DNA of 64,000 bases from SCGC-AG-212-J23 sp036406675 (GCA_036406675.1 DASXAO010000020.1:3600-67599), one strand, 5' to 3'; positions 33,649 through 42,706 are shown, counted from the stretch's first letter. The notes: generated by a model not told the origin, from the letters alone. Program-made: numbers and translations.

Positions 33649-34745
33649 CATTCCTCCGCGATGGGTAGTGGGATCGGCTTTCTGAGCCGCGCCGATTTGT
33701 CGAACGCCTTCGTCAACATCAACCGGTCGTGCGCCTCGGCCGCGGTGGCGTGCTGCGTGGTGAGGCCCATCGAAACACGGTTCAGCCACTGCTCGGTCTC
33801 CTCGCGCATCGGGCCGCGCAGCTCGCCGAGCGCCATGTCGCCGGGCGGATAGCTGCCCAGAAAATCGACTCTCCTCTGGGAATCGGGCGCATAGCCTTCT
33901 TCCTGCGCCCGGGTGGTGGCGAGCACGATGTCGCGGTGGGTGTCGTCGATGGTGAGCACACCCTCGGTGCCGGTGATGCCGACCTCCAGGCTGTACACCG
34001 CGCCGGGCCACACCTTCGGCAGGGCCCAGGAGATCACCGAGTGATACAAGGTTCCATCTTCAAAAACCACTGTTCCAGCCGTCGCATCGATTCCGCGACA
34101 CAGCGGCCCGAGCGCCCTGTCGACCGAGCGGGCGTAGATCTCGGCCGGTCGCTTCTTCTCCATCATCCACATCACCACGTCGAGCGCGTGCGTGCCGGAG
34201 ATCACCATGGGCGAGATCTTCGACGGGTCGCTGGTGCGCTGGTAGTTGTCGAGCGCCACCAGCCGGTTCATGAAGGCGCGCGAGGTGACCAGCGTCACGT
34301 CGCCCAGCGCGCCGGTGCGCACCTTTTCCTTCGCCGCCAGCCAGCGCCGGCGGAAGCGCTGCGTGTAGCCGACGACCGCGTCGACCTTGTTTTTTGTTAT
34401 TTGATCAAGAACCATCTTGGAAGCGGTGAGCTCCGTCGCCAGAGGCTTTTCGATCAGCAACGACAAACCCCGCTCCGCAGCCGCCAGGATCGGCTCGACG
34501 TGCAGGTGCTCGTCGGTGGCGATGATCGCGGCGGTGATTTCGGGGCGCTTGAGCAGCTCGCGGAAGTCGTTGGTGGCGAAGTCGGCGCGCGTCTTGCCCT
34601 GCACCATCTCCAGCCGGTCCGCCTTCAGGTCGCACAGGCCGATGAAGTCCACCATCGGGTGCCGCGCGGCCACCTCGCCGCGGAACAGGCCTACGCGACC
34701 GGCCCCGACGATGGCAAGGCCTATGCGCTTAGGCTGCCTTCTCAA
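33648..34745 (-). CDS. Gfo/Idh/MocA-family oxidoreductase
   Basis: 365 residues. The nucleotide-binding start is GLAIVGAGRVGLFRGEVAA, followed by AIIATDEHLHVEPI and LLIEKPLATELTASK with the family EKP lysine. The catalytic-region motif is VISGTHALDVVMWMME. It overlaps the neighbouring Gfo gene by 17 bp. The two adjacent paralogs are divergent from each other, suggesting successive oxidations of one substrate class. Confidence 0.9.
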   Translation of the reverse strand: MRRQPKRIGLAIVGAGRVGLFRGEVAARHPMVDFIGLCDLKADRLEMVQGKTRADFATNDFRELLKRPEITAAIIATDEHLHVEPILAAAERGLSLLIEKPLATELTASKMVLDQITKNKVDAVVGYTQRFRRRWLAAKEKVRTGALGDVTLVTSRAFMNRLVALDNYQRTSDPSKISPMVISGTHALDVVMWMMEKKRPAEIYARSVDRALGPLCRGIDATAGTVVFEDGTLYHSVISWALPKVWPGAVYSLEVGITGTEGVLTIDDTHRDIVLATTRAQEEGYAPDSQRRVDFLGSYPPGDMALGELRGPMREETEQWLNRVSMGLTTQHATAAEAHDRLMLTKAFDKSARLRKPIPLPIAEE

Positions 34746-35793
34746 GCGACTGGCTCTTCAGTGGCAGATCGACCGGCAGGTTTCTCTCCGCCGACAGGTC
34801 GGCGGCGATGTAGAGCTCCATCACCATGCGGGCATGCTCGGGCGTGACCAGCACCGGCTTGTCGAGCGCGACGGCTTCCAGGAAATGCACGGTCTCGGGC
34901 GCCATGGCGCCGGCGTAGGTGTGGTCGACCGCCTCGCCCGGCATGGTGGACATCGGCAGCTGCATGCCGCTCTTCATGGTGTTGAGCACCACGTCGCGGT
35001 GCGTATCGTCCACCATCACCGCCCCCTCGGTGCCGACCATCTCGATCCAGGTGGTGGAGAAATTGGGGTAGCCCGGCGGCAGGCTCCACCCGCCGCCGAC
35101 GACGAACGTCAGGCCGCTGTCCAGCGTGACCGCGCACCACTGCGAGTCGGGCACGTTCTGAGCGCCCGATTCCCGCATTGCACCGTAGTTCACCTGCGAA
35201 TACACGCGCACCGGCTTCGCCGGCTCGAGGCACCAGAGGACGAAGTCGAGGTCGTGGGTCGATTCCATCGCCGCCGGCGAGAGCTTGATGCGGCCGCTGA
35301 TCTTTTTGCCCAGGCTGCGCGTGATGTGCCGGCTGACGAGCGCGCTCACCGGCCTTCCGATCGTGCCGTCGCGGACGCATTTGCGCACGTAGGCGAACTT
35401 CGCGTTGAAGCGCTGCGAATAGCCGACGGTGAATTTCAGGTTCTTATTCTTGGAAAGAGCAATGAGCTCATCCGCTTCGGCGAGCGTGACGGCGATCGGT
35501 TTCTCGAGAAACACATGCTTGCCTGCCTGCAGGAACTCCTTCGCCATCTGGAAATGAAGGTTCTCCGGCGTGGCCGAGATGTAGACCGCGTCGATTCCCT
35601 TCCGGTCCAGGAGCCGCCTGTAGTCGGTGGTCGCAGTGGTCGGGCGCGTCTTCGCCTCCATCTCTTCGAGGCGGTCCTCCCTCACCTCCGCGAGGTGCAA
35701 CCCCTTCACCAGCGGGTGGCTCGCAAGCGTTTCCGCCCGGATGCCGCCGCACCAGCCGGTGCCGACGACCGCGACTTCGATCGGGGCGGCCAC
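34729..35793 (-). CDS. Gfo/Idh/MocA-family oxidoreductase
   Basis: 354 residues. N-terminal VAVVGTGWCGGIRAETLASH binds NAD(P). HVFLEKPIAVTLAEADEL holds the EKP Lys, and MESTHDLDFVLWCLE is the catalytic-region motif. The stop is at 34729-34731 and the start shares one base with the stop of the binding-protein gene upstream, so it is coupled to the ABC transporter genes. Confidence 0.9.
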   Translation of the reverse strand: MAAPIEVAVVGTGWCGGIRAETLASHPLVKGLHLAEVREDRLEEMEAKTRPTTATTDYRRLLDRKGIDAVYISATPENLHFQMAKEFLQAGKHVFLEKPIAVTLAEADELIALSKNKNLKFTVGYSQRFNAKFAYVRKCVRDGTIGRPVSALVSRHITRSLGKKISGRIKLSPAAMESTHDLDFVLWCLEPAKPVRVYSQVNYGAMRESGAQNVPDSQWCAVTLDSGLTFVVGGGWSLPPGYPNFSTTWIEMVGTEGAVMVDDTHRDVVLNTMKSGMQLPMSTMPGEAVDHTYAGAMAPETVHFLEAVALDKPVLVTPEHARMVMELYIAADLSAERNLPVDLPLKSQSLEKAA

Positions 35794-36761
35794 TACCCTG
35801 CAGCCTTCTGCATGAACTCGGGCCGCAGGGCCTTCGACCAGTCCGGCATCTCCTTGATCTTCTTCTCGCGCAGCAGCACCTCGGCCTGCTCCTTCATGTA
35901 GCCGTTCACCGCCTGCGGGAATCCGGGGTTGACCTCGACCAGCGACACCGCCTTGCCGAAGGTCTCCGGCGACATCTTGTAGCCCTTGGAGGTGTAGAAG
36001 GCGTAGATGGTGTCGGACACCTTCTTGTGGTTGTGCTTGAAGTCGTCGGCCACCGCGAGCCAGGCCTTGAGGTAGCCGACTACGGCGTCGGGATTTTTCT
36101 CCACGAACTCGGGCGTGGCCGCCATGAACACCGGCATGCGGTCGACGTCCCAGTAGTTCATCACCGTGGTGGCGAGGCCCTCGGACTCGGCGATCACGTT
36201 GTAGGGCTCGACGTTGATCATCGCGTCGACGGTCTTGGCCGCCATCGCCGCCACCATGTCGGTGACGTTCATGCGCACTTCCTGCCAGTCGCTCTTCTTG
36301 AGCCCGGCCTTGGGCGCGATCTGGTCGACGAACACGTTGGCGATCGACGAGCCGGTCTGGTTGGCGATCTTCTTGCCGCGCAGGTCCGCGACGCTCTTCG
36401 CGTTGAGGTCCTTGCGCGCCATGATGCGCACGGTCTTGCCCACCTCTTCGATCTGCGCGATCGCGACGAGCTGGCCCCGCGCGTGGCCGATGATGAACGA
36501 GGGGCCCGCGTAGGTGCCCAGGTCCACCTGGCGCCCGACCATCTGCTGCATGGTGAGGTTACCCGAGGGTACGGCGAATTCCTCGGCCTTGATGCCATGC
36601 TTCTCCAGCGCGCCCGAGCGCAGCAGGTAATACGTGGGCATGCCCCACATGTTGGTCTGGTAGCCCTGGCGCACGCTGACCTGCTGGGCCCGCGCCGGCA
36701 GGCCGATTCCGGAGGCGAGCGCCGCCGCGCCGGAAGCAGCCAGGAATTGCCGTCTCTTCAT
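35793..36761 (-). CDS. NitT/TauT-type ABC transporter substrate-binding protein
   Basis: 322 residues. The leader MKRRQFLAASGAAALASGIG looks Tat- or Sec-directed with an ARAQ cleavage region. The mature part has SsuA/TauA/NMT1 features: VRQGYQTNMWGMPTYYLLRS, LTMQQMVGRQVDLGTYAGP and VADLRGKKIANQTGSSIANV. It lies 12 bp after the ATPase gene of the same importer. Typical ligands are sulfonates, nitrate, pyrimidine precursors or aromatic acids; not decidable here. Confidence 0.9.
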   Translation of the reverse strand: MKRRQFLAASGAAALASGIGLPARAQQVSVRQGYQTNMWGMPTYYLLRSGALEKHGIKAEEFAVPSGNLTMQQMVGRQVDLGTYAGPSFIIGHARGQLVAIAQIEEVGKTVRIMARKDLNAKSVADLRGKKIANQTGSSIANVFVDQIAPKAGLKKSDWQEVRMNVTDMVAAMAAKTVDAMINVEPYNVIAESEGLATTVMNYWDVDRMPVFMAATPEFVEKNPDAVVGYLKAWLAVADDFKHNHKKVSDTIYAFYTSKGYKMSPETFGKAVSLVEVNPGFPQAVNGYMKEQAEVLLREKKIKEMPDWSKALRPEFMQKAAG

Positions 36762-36773
36762 TCGCTCCTCCTA

Positions 36774-37514
36774 CTATTGTGTGAGATGACGCAACAGCTC
36801 TTTCTGGTACTCGAGAAATTCTACGCTCAGCGGGTCGCGCGGCCGGGGCAGCCGCACCGACACGATGGCCTTGACGCGTCCCGGGTGCGGGGTCATGACG
36901 ACCACCCGGTCGGCGAGATAGACAGCCTCCGACACGTTGTGCGTCACGTAGACGACGGTCTTGCGCGTCTCGCGCCACACCTCGGCGAGCAGCCGCTGCA
37001 TCTCCTCGCGCGTCATCGCGTCGAGCGCGGCGAACGGCTCGTCCATCAGCAGCACCCCCGGGTTGTAGGCGAGCGCGCGCGCGATCGCCACGCGCTGCTG
37101 CATCCCTCCGGAAAGGTGGTGCGGGTACGCGCCGGCGAACCTCTCGAGCTTCACCATTCGCAGCTGCTCGAGCGCGATGCGCTCGCGCTCGGCCTTCGCC
37201 ACGCCCTTCATCTCGAGGCCGAAGGCGACGTTGCCGAGCGCGGTGCGCCAGGGGAAAAGCTGGGCGAAGTCCTGGAACACGATGCCGCGGTCCGTGCCCT
37301 GCCCGTTCACCGCCTGGCCGGCGACGCGGATCTCGCCCGCGGTAGGCGCGAAGAAGCCGGCGATCATGTTGAGGAGCGTGGTCTTGCCGCAGCCGCTGGG
37401 GCCGACCAGGCAGACGAACTCCGACTGCTCGGCGCTGAAGCTCGCCTTGTCCACCGCCAGCACCTTCCCGGCGGGCGTGTCGTACTCGAGGCTGACGTTC
37501 GAAACCCGGATCAT
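36774..37514 (-). CDS. NitT/TauT-type ABC transporter ATP-binding protein
   Basis: 246 residues from MIRVSNVSLEYDTPAGKV; the longer open frame upstream is the permease shadow. Walker A is VGPSGCGKTTLLNMIAG, Q loop region GIVFQDFAQLFPW, signature HHLSGGMQQRVAIARAL, Walker B VLLMDEPFAALD and H loop VYVTHNVSEA. It overlaps the permease gene by 4 bp (ATGA). It is the only ATPase for two permeases. Confidence 0.94.
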   Translation of the reverse strand: MIRVSNVSLEYDTPAGKVLAVDKASFSAEQSEFVCLVGPSGCGKTTLLNMIAGFFAPTAGEIRVAGQAVNGQGTDRGIVFQDFAQLFPWRTALGNVAFGLEMKGVAKAERERIALEQLRMVKLERFAGAYPHHLSGGMQQRVAIARALAYNPGVLLMDEPFAALDAMTREEMQRLLAEVWRETRKTVVYVTHNVSEAVYLADRVVVMTPHPGRVKAIVSVRLPRPRDPLSVEFLEYQKELLRHLTQ

Positions 37515-38269
37515 GCCTTTGCGCCGCGCAGCATGCCCCAGCGCGCCACTGTGGCGCGCTCGAGCGATCCGAACACCAGCCGCTCGAACACGTAGCCGAT
37601 CGCGCCGATCACCGCGAGCGAGGCAAGCATGACATCGGCGTTGAGGAATTCCTTCGCGTCGAAGATCACCCAGCCCAACCCGAACGACGAGGCCGCGAGC
37701 ATCTCGGCGCCGACCACGGCGATCCATGCGCGCTGGAAGGCGAGGCGCAGGCCCGTGATGATGAACGGAGCCGCGCCCGGCACCACCACTTTCCAGAAGA
37801 GCGCCGCGCCGCTCGCGCCCATCGCGCCGGCGGCGCGCAGCCACAGGGGATTCACCGCGCGCACCCCGGTCCAGGTATTGACGAGCATCGGAAAGCTCGC
37901 CGCGTAGAACACGATGAGGATGGTGGCGGTATTGCCCAGGCCGAACCAGAGGATGAACACCGGCGCCCAGGCGAGCGACGGGATCGGCATCAGCGCGCTC
38001 ACGAGCGGCAGGAAAAACCGCTCCACCGCGGCGTAGCGCGCCATGAGAAACCCGAGCACCAGGCCGAAGCCGGCGGCGGCGGCCAGGCCGGCGAACACGC
38101 GGTAGAGCGTACTCATCGCGTGCCCCTCCATAGTGCCGTCGCCCAGCATCGTCCACAGCGTGTGCGCCACCACCGGCAGCGTCGGCAAGAGCGCCTGGGC
38201 GAACCATCCGCTGCGCGCCACGATTTCATAAAAAACTGCGAACAGGAGGACCGAGAAAGCGGCCTTCAT
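37511..38269 (-). CDS. NitT/TauT-type ABC transporter permease A
   Basis: 252 residues, about six helices. The cytoplasmic EAA loop is AAGAMGASGAALFWKVVVPG, followed by AWIAVVGAEMLAASSFGLGW. It starts at an ATG overlapping the stop of the next permease gene upstream by 4 bp. The two permeases are of the same family but differ in sequence, pointing to a heterodimeric channel. Confidence 0.9.
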   Translation of the reverse strand: MKAAFSVLLFAVFYEIVARSGWFAQALLPTLPVVAHTLWTMLGDGTMEGHAMSTLYRVFAGLAAAAGFGLVLGFLMARYAAVERFFLPLVSALMPIPSLAWAPVFILWFGLGNTATILIVFYAASFPMLVNTWTGVRAVNPLWLRAAGAMGASGAALFWKVVVPGAAPFIITGLRLAFQRAWIAVVGAEMLAASSFGLGWVIFDAKEFLNADVMLASLAVIGAIGYVFERLVFGSLERATVARWGMLRGAKA

Positions 38270-38991
38270 GCCGTCACCATCCCCCAGCGCACGACGGTGT
38301 AGCGCTCGAGCCGCTCGAACACCAGCTTCTCGAGGCCGAGGCCGATCAGGCCGATCACCGCGATGCCCGCGAGCATCGCGTCGGTGTCGAGGAACTCGCG
38401 CGCGCCGAAGATGAGCCAGCCCAGGCCCCAGGGCACCGCGGCGAGCATCTCCACCGCGACGAGGATGCGCCAGGCCTGCGCGAGCCCGAGGCGGCAGCCG
38501 GTGAGGATGTACGGCAGGGCGCCGGGCAGAATCACGTGGCGGAACAGGCGCCGCTCGTCCGCGCCCATGGCCTGCGCCGCGCGCAGCCAGATCTCCTTCA
38601 CGCTTTTCACGCCGGTCCAGGTATTGATGGCGATGGAGAACATGGAGACGAAGGCCACCAGCACCACCGAGCCGGTGTCGCCCAGCCCGAACCACAGCAG
38701 GAAGAGCGGCGCGTAAGCGAGACCGGGAATGGGCGCGCCGATGCTTACGAGCGGCAGCAGCAAGTCCTCGGCGCGCCGGTAGCGCCCCATGACGACGCCG
38801 ATCAGCACGCCCGCCGCGGCGGCGATGGCGAAGCCGGCCGCGAGGCGCAGCAGGGTCTCGGCGGCGTGGTGCGGCAGGATTCCCTGCAGCGTGAGCCGCA
38901 CGAGAGTCGCCGCGATCTCCTCCAGCGTCGGAAACAGGCGCCGCGGGAAGGCGCCCGAATAGGCGGCGAGCTCCCACAGCGCCGCGACCAC
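38266..38991 (-). CDS. NitT/TauT-type ABC transporter permease B
   Basis: About 241 residues if started at GTG 38991. The frame continues upstream (LVAAAKSFVRAAVPFAV) into the end of the Bug gene without an ATG, so the true start may be ~12 codons earlier at a rare codon. The EAA loop reads AAQAMGADERRLFRHVILPG, then AWRILVAVEMLAAVPWGLGW. The paralog downstream shares the WTGV..V...WLRAA pattern. This and permease A likely form one channel. Confidence 0.85.
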   Translation of the reverse strand: MVAALWELAAYSGAFPRRLFPTLEEIAATLVRLTLQGILPHHAAETLLRLAAGFAIAAAAGVLIGVVMGRYRRAEDLLLPLVSIGAPIPGLAYAPLFLLWFGLGDTGSVVLVAFVSMFSIAINTWTGVKSVKEIWLRAAQAMGADERRLFRHVILPGALPYILTGCRLGLAQAWRILVAVEMLAAVPWGLGWLIFGAREFLDTDAMLAGIAVIGLIGLGLEKLVFERLERYTVVRWGMVTA

Positions 38992-39032
38992 CGCGAATGG
39001 AACGGCGGCGCGGACGAATGATTTTGCGGCCG

Positions 39033-39983
39033 CTACGAGTTCACCTTGATGTTGGCTTCCCGGATCAGCCTTGCGTATTTCTCCATCTCCGCGCGGATGA
39101 AGGCCGAGAACTCCGCCGGCGTGCTCGCCTTGGCCTCGACGCCCAGGTCGGCGAAGCGCTTCTTCGTGTCGGGGTCGGCGAGCACCCTGACCGTATCGGC
39201 GTGCAGCTTGTCGACGATGTTCTTCGGCGTTCCCGCGGGATAGAGCACGCCCCACCAGTTCACCGCCACCAGGCCGCGGGCGTCGTTCTGGCACGGCGCC
39301 TGGTCGGGCAGCAGCTCGTAGCGGGTTTCGCCCGTCACGCAAAGCGCGCGCAGCTTGCCGGCGCGGATGTGCTGCATGGCGGGCAGGGTGTCGGAGAAGA
39401 TGAAATGGATCTGGCCGCCGAGGAGATCCTGCACCGCGAGCACCCCGCCCTTGTAGGGGACTTCGACGACCTGCGCCCTGGTGATGTTCTTCATCATCTC
39501 GGAGGAGAGGTGCGACACGCTGCCGGGGCCGCTGGTGCCGTAGTTGAGCTTGCCGGGATTTGCCTTCGCATGCGCGATCACGTCGGCAAGCGACTTGAAC
39601 GGCGAGTCGGCCTGCACCACGAGCACGTTCGGCCCCTGCGAGATCTGCGACACCGCGACGAAGTCCTTCTGGATGTTGTAGGGCACCTGCGAGAGCAGCG
39701 GATTGACCGCCACCGGCTGCAGGTTGCCCACGACGAGGGTGTAGCCGTCGTTCGGCTGCTTCGCGGCGAAGTCCATGCCGATGGACCCGGCGGCGCCGGG
39801 CTTGGACTCGACGATCACCGGCTGGCCCCACACCTCCGAGAGCTTCGCGCCGTAGACCCGCGACATCAGGTCGGAGCTGCCGCCGGGCGGATAGGTGACG
39901 ATCAGGCGAACCGGCTTCGACGGATAGCCCTGGCCGAAAGCGCTTCCAATGAAAAACGCCAGCGAAAAAGCGAGCGAACGCAC
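39033..39983 (-). CDS. Bug/TctC-family binding protein
   Basis: 316 residues from a GTG. Signal peptide RSLAFSLAFFIGSAFGQ, then GYPSKPVRLIVTYPPGGSSD. Later family marks are AAGSIGMDFAAKQPNDGYTL, VEVPYKGGVLAVQDLLGGQ and IVDKLHADTVRVLADP. It sits between another Bug gene (9 bp upstream) and a NitT/TauT permease, a mix of two transporter classes in one operon. Confidence 0.92.
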   Translation of the reverse strand: MRSLAFSLAFFIGSAFGQGYPSKPVRLIVTYPPGGSSDLMSRVYGAKLSEVWGQPVIVESKPGAAGSIGMDFAAKQPNDGYTLVVGNLQPVAVNPLLSQVPYNIQKDFVAVSQISQGPNVLVVQADSPFKSLADVIAHAKANPGKLNYGTSGPGSVSHLSSEMMKNITRAQVVEVPYKGGVLAVQDLLGGQIHFIFSDTLPAMQHIRAGKLRALCVTGETRYELLPDQAPCQNDARGLVAVNWWGVLYPAGTPKNIVDKLHADTVRVLADPDTKKRFADLGVEAKASTPAEFSAFIRAEMEKYARLIREANIKVNS

Positions 39984-39992
39984 GAATCCTCC

Positions 39993-40967
39993 TTAGTTTT
40001 CGATTTTCATTTCCTTGATCACCGGCCGGAACTGCGCCACCTGCCGCCTGAGAATCGCGTCCTGCTCGGCGGGCGTGGAGCCGACCGGCTCGGCGCCGAT
40101 CTCGGTCAGGCGCCTCGCGGTCTCGGGATGGCGCACGGCCGCCAGCGTCTCCTTCTGCAGCCGCTCGACCACGTCGCGCGGGGTCTTCGCCGGCACGAAG
40201 AACCCGTTCCAGCCGTCGGCCTCGAGGATCGGGTAGCCGAGCTCGCGCACCGTCGGCACGTCCGGGAGCTCCGGAATGCGCCGCGAGGCGTTGGTGGCGA
40301 GCGCCTTGATCCGGCCCGCCTTGATGTCCGCGAGCGACGACGAGAGCTGGTCGCCGCCCACGTTGATGCGCCCCGCGATCAGCTCCTGCTTGAGCGGCGC
40401 GGCGCCCTTGTACGGGATGTGCGTCATCTGGACGCCGGTGTCGCGCGACAGCGCCTCGCCGATCACGTGCATGAACGACCCGGGGCCGGTGGAGCCGTAG
40501 GTGTAGCGCGCCCCCTTCTCCTTCTGCAGATGGGCCACCAGCTCCTTGAGATTGCCGGCCGGAACGCTGGGGTGGGCCGTGATGACGAGCGGAACGTACA
40601 CTGCGATCGAAACGCCGGCGAAGTCGGCGTCGATGTTGTACATCGCCCGGTTCTGCAACGCCGCCGCGACCGAGGCCATGGGGAACGTGACGTTGTGGAT
40701 CAGCACCGAATAGCCGTCGGCGGGCGACTTCGCCACGTCGGCGGCGCCGATCTGCCCGCCCGCCCCGCCCTTGTTCTCGACCAGCACCGGCTGGCCCATC
40801 GACTCGCTCATGCGCTGGCCGACGAGGCGCGCCACGATGTCGGTCGTGCCGCCGGCCGGGAACGGCACCACCACGCGGATCGGCTTCGACGGGAACGGCT
40901 GGGCGTGCGCCAGCGCGCACAGAACTGCCGACGAAACGGCAGCAAGAAAAGCCGCGTAAAACCGCAT
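39993..40967 (-). CDS. Bug/TctC-family binding protein
   Basis: 324 residues. The signal peptide ends at about residue 22 (ALAHAQ), then PFPSKPIRVVVPFPAGGTTD. Additional marks are GAGGQIGAADVAKSPADGYS, MTHIPYKGAAPLKQELIAG and PELPDVPTVRELGYP. First gene of the ten-gene minus-strand block; a GGAGG-like site precedes its start (40968-40985). It differs enough from the following Bug gene to suggest a different ligand. Confidence 0.92.
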   Translation of the reverse strand: MRFYAAFLAAVSSAVLCALAHAQPFPSKPIRVVVPFPAGGTTDIVARLVGQRMSESMGQPVLVENKGGAGGQIGAADVAKSPADGYSVLIHNVTFPMASVAAALQNRAMYNIDADFAGVSIAVYVPLVITAHPSVPAGNLKELVAHLQKEKGARYTYGSTGPGSFMHVIGEALSRDTGVQMTHIPYKGAAPLKQELIAGRINVGGDQLSSSLADIKAGRIKALATNASRRIPELPDVPTVRELGYPILEADGWNGFFVPAKTPRDVVERLQKETLAAVRHPETARRLTEIGAEPVGSTPAEQDAILRRQVAQFRPVIKEMKIEN

Positions 40968-41012
40968 TCGTCCCTCCTCCGGTGACGAATCTAGTCTAGC
41001 GTACCCGCGCGC

Positions 41013-41034
41013 AAATCAGGAACGGACCCCGCTT
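41013..41034. repeat. REP-like arm overlapping the 3' end of the TauE/SafE gene
   Basis: The sequence is close to the 22-nt arm at 17666-17687 with four base changes (AATCAGGAACGGACCCCG here). Its start contains the reverse complement of the TGA that ends the TauE/SafE gene, so the repeat supplies the last few codons and the stop. Confidence 0.6.
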
Positions 41035-41765
41035 ATCCCGTCATAGAGGAGCTTGGTCCCCGTGAAGAGGAGCAGCGCGTAAAGGAGACGGTAGAACCAG
41101 CGGATGTCGATGCGCCGCTGCAACCACATGCCGGCATAGATGCCGGCGATCCCCGCCGGAACCAGGACCGCCGCCGTCGCGAGGACCCGCGCGTCGAACA
41201 GCCGCAGCCACAGGTACGGCACGATCTTCCCGTAGTTGAGCGTGAAGAAGAAGATGAGCGAAGTGGCGACGAAGGTGTCCTTCTCGAGCTTCTGCGGCAA
41301 GAGGTACGCCATCACCGGCGGGCTGCCGGCGTGGGTGATGAAGCCGGTGAAGCCCGACAACATTCCGCACAGCCAGCCCACGGCGTCGCCGGGCTTTTTC
41401 AGCGCGGTTTTCTTCGGGAAGAACGTCCAGGCGAGAACGCCGAGCGCGATCGAGCCGAGCAGGATCCGGATCCAGTCGTCGTTCATCAAGCTGATGGTGA
41501 GCGCGCCGAGGCAGATGCCGGCGATGCCGGCCGGGACCAGGATGCGCACGATGCGGCGGTCCCAGCGCCAGAGGTACGCGCGCACGCCGGCGAGGTCCAT
41601 GACGCAGAGCACCGGCAGCGTAATTGCCGCCGCCTGCGCCGGCGGGATGACGAGCGCCATGACAGGCGTCGCCACCGGCACGCCGCCGCCAAGGCCCCCT
41701 TTCCCGATCCCGGTCAGGGCGACTGCGGGAATCGCGAGCGCCCAGAACCAGGGGTCGGAGATCAA
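41016..41765 (-). CDS. TauE/SafE-family sulfite/anion exporter
   Basis: 249 residues, seven to eight helices. I place the start at TTG 41765, overlapping the Bug stop as TTGA, giving MISDPWFWALAIPAVALTGI. Hallmarks are GKGGLGGGVPVATPVMALVI and GMLSGFTGFITHAGSPPVMA, the twin repeats of the family. The last residues (SGVRS) derive from a REP-like repeat. TauE/SafE proteins move sulfite, sulfoacetate or other organosulfur anions; coupling to a Bug protein suggests shared handling of one anion. Confidence 0.87.
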   Translation of the reverse strand: MISDPWFWALAIPAVALTGIGKGGLGGGVPVATPVMALVIPPAQAAAITLPVLCVMDLAGVRAYLWRWDRRIVRILVPAGIAGICLGALTISLMNDDWIRILLGSIALGVLAWTFFPKKTALKKPGDAVGWLCGMLSGFTGFITHAGSPPVMAYLLPQKLEKDTFVATSLIFFFTLNYGKIVPYLWLRLFDARVLATAAVLVPAGIAGIYAGMWLQRRIDIRWFYRLLYALLLFTGTKLLYDGISGVRS

Positions 41766-42706
41766 TTCGCCTTGATTCCCGCGGCCTTGATGAGGCGCGC
41801 GTTCTCCACCAGCTCGCGCTGGATCATGGCGTCGAAATCGGCGACGCTCATCGGCAGCGGGTCGGCACCGAGCTTGCGGATGCGCTCGCTGATCTCGGGC
41901 GAGCGCACCAGGTCGGTGATCTCCTTGTGCAGGCGGTCGATGATCTCCTTGGGCGTCTTCGCCGGCACGAGCGCGCCGACCCAGAAGTTGTAGGCCGAGT
42001 TGGGATAGCCCGCCTCCTCGGTGGTCGGGAGCTCGGGCATGAGCGAAGTGCGCTTCGGCGCGCTCACCACCAGCGCGCCGACCTTGCCCGAGTCGCGCAT
42101 CTTCTGCGCCTGGAACACGAGCGCGAAATAGCATTCCGCGCGGCCCGAGACCACCTCGGTCAGGGCTTCGGAGGCGCCCTTGGTGTGCACGGGCAGCACC
42201 TCGAACCCTGCGGCGAAGCGGAAGCGCTCGAGCGCCATGTGCGTCGCGCTGCCGACGCCGGCGGTCGCGCAGGCGAGCTTTTGGGGCGCGGCCTTCGCCG
42301 CGGCGACGAAGTCCTGCACGGTCTTGTACTTGCCTGGCGGCGTGATGAGCACCGTGGGGATCGTGGCCACGGTCGCGACCGGGGCGAGCTCCTTCGGATC
42401 GAGGCCCGGGGTGATCAGCGTCGAGACGGTGAAGGCCGAGGCGTACATCATGATGGTGTGGCCGTCGGGCTCCTGGCTTGCGACCCACTTGGCGCCGACC
42501 AGCCCGCCGGCGCCGAGACGATTCTCGACGATCACCGGCTGGCCGAGCGCCGGCGAGAGCTTCTCCGCCAGGATGCGCGCCATCGTGTCGGAGGCGCTGC
42601 CGGGCGTCACGCCCGAAACGAAGCGCACCGTCTTGTGCGGGAACGGCTGCGCCGCCGCGACCGATGCGAATGCGGCGCTCAGGGCAAATGCTGCAAGACG
42701 CTTCAT
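41762..42706 (-). CDS. Bug/TctC-family binding protein
   Basis: 314 residues. I chose the ATG at 42706 because GAGGAGGAG lies five bases before it; a GTG two codons earlier is in frame. The signal peptide is MKRLAAFALSAAFASVAAAQ, then PFPHKTVRFVSGVTPGSASD, where the usual P(F/Y)xxGG motif is replaced by VTPGSAS. GAGGLVGAKWVASQEPDGHT and LPVHTKGASEALTEVVSGR follow. The altered ligand-loop suggests a different specificity from the other Bug proteins here. Confidence 0.9.
   Translation of the reverse strand: MKRLAAFALSAAFASVAAAQPFPHKTVRFVSGVTPGSASDTMARILAEKLSPALGQPVIVENRLGAGGLVGAKWVASQEPDGHTIMMYASAFTVSTLITPGLDPKELAPVATVATIPTVLITPPGKYKTVQDFVAAAKAAPQKLACATAGVGSATHMALERFRFAAGFEVLPVHTKGASEALTEVVSGRAECYFALVFQAQKMRDSGKVGALVVSAPKRTSLMPELPTTEEAGYPNSAYNFWVGALVPAKTPKEIIDRLHKEITDLVRSPEISERIRKLGADPLPMSVADFDAMIQRELVENARLIKAAGIKAN

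Noticed and set aside
38266..40920. 884-codon minus-strand frame that could look like a fused permease
   Set aside because: Only the last ~250 codons match a permease; the rest is out-of-frame sequence of two Bug genes.
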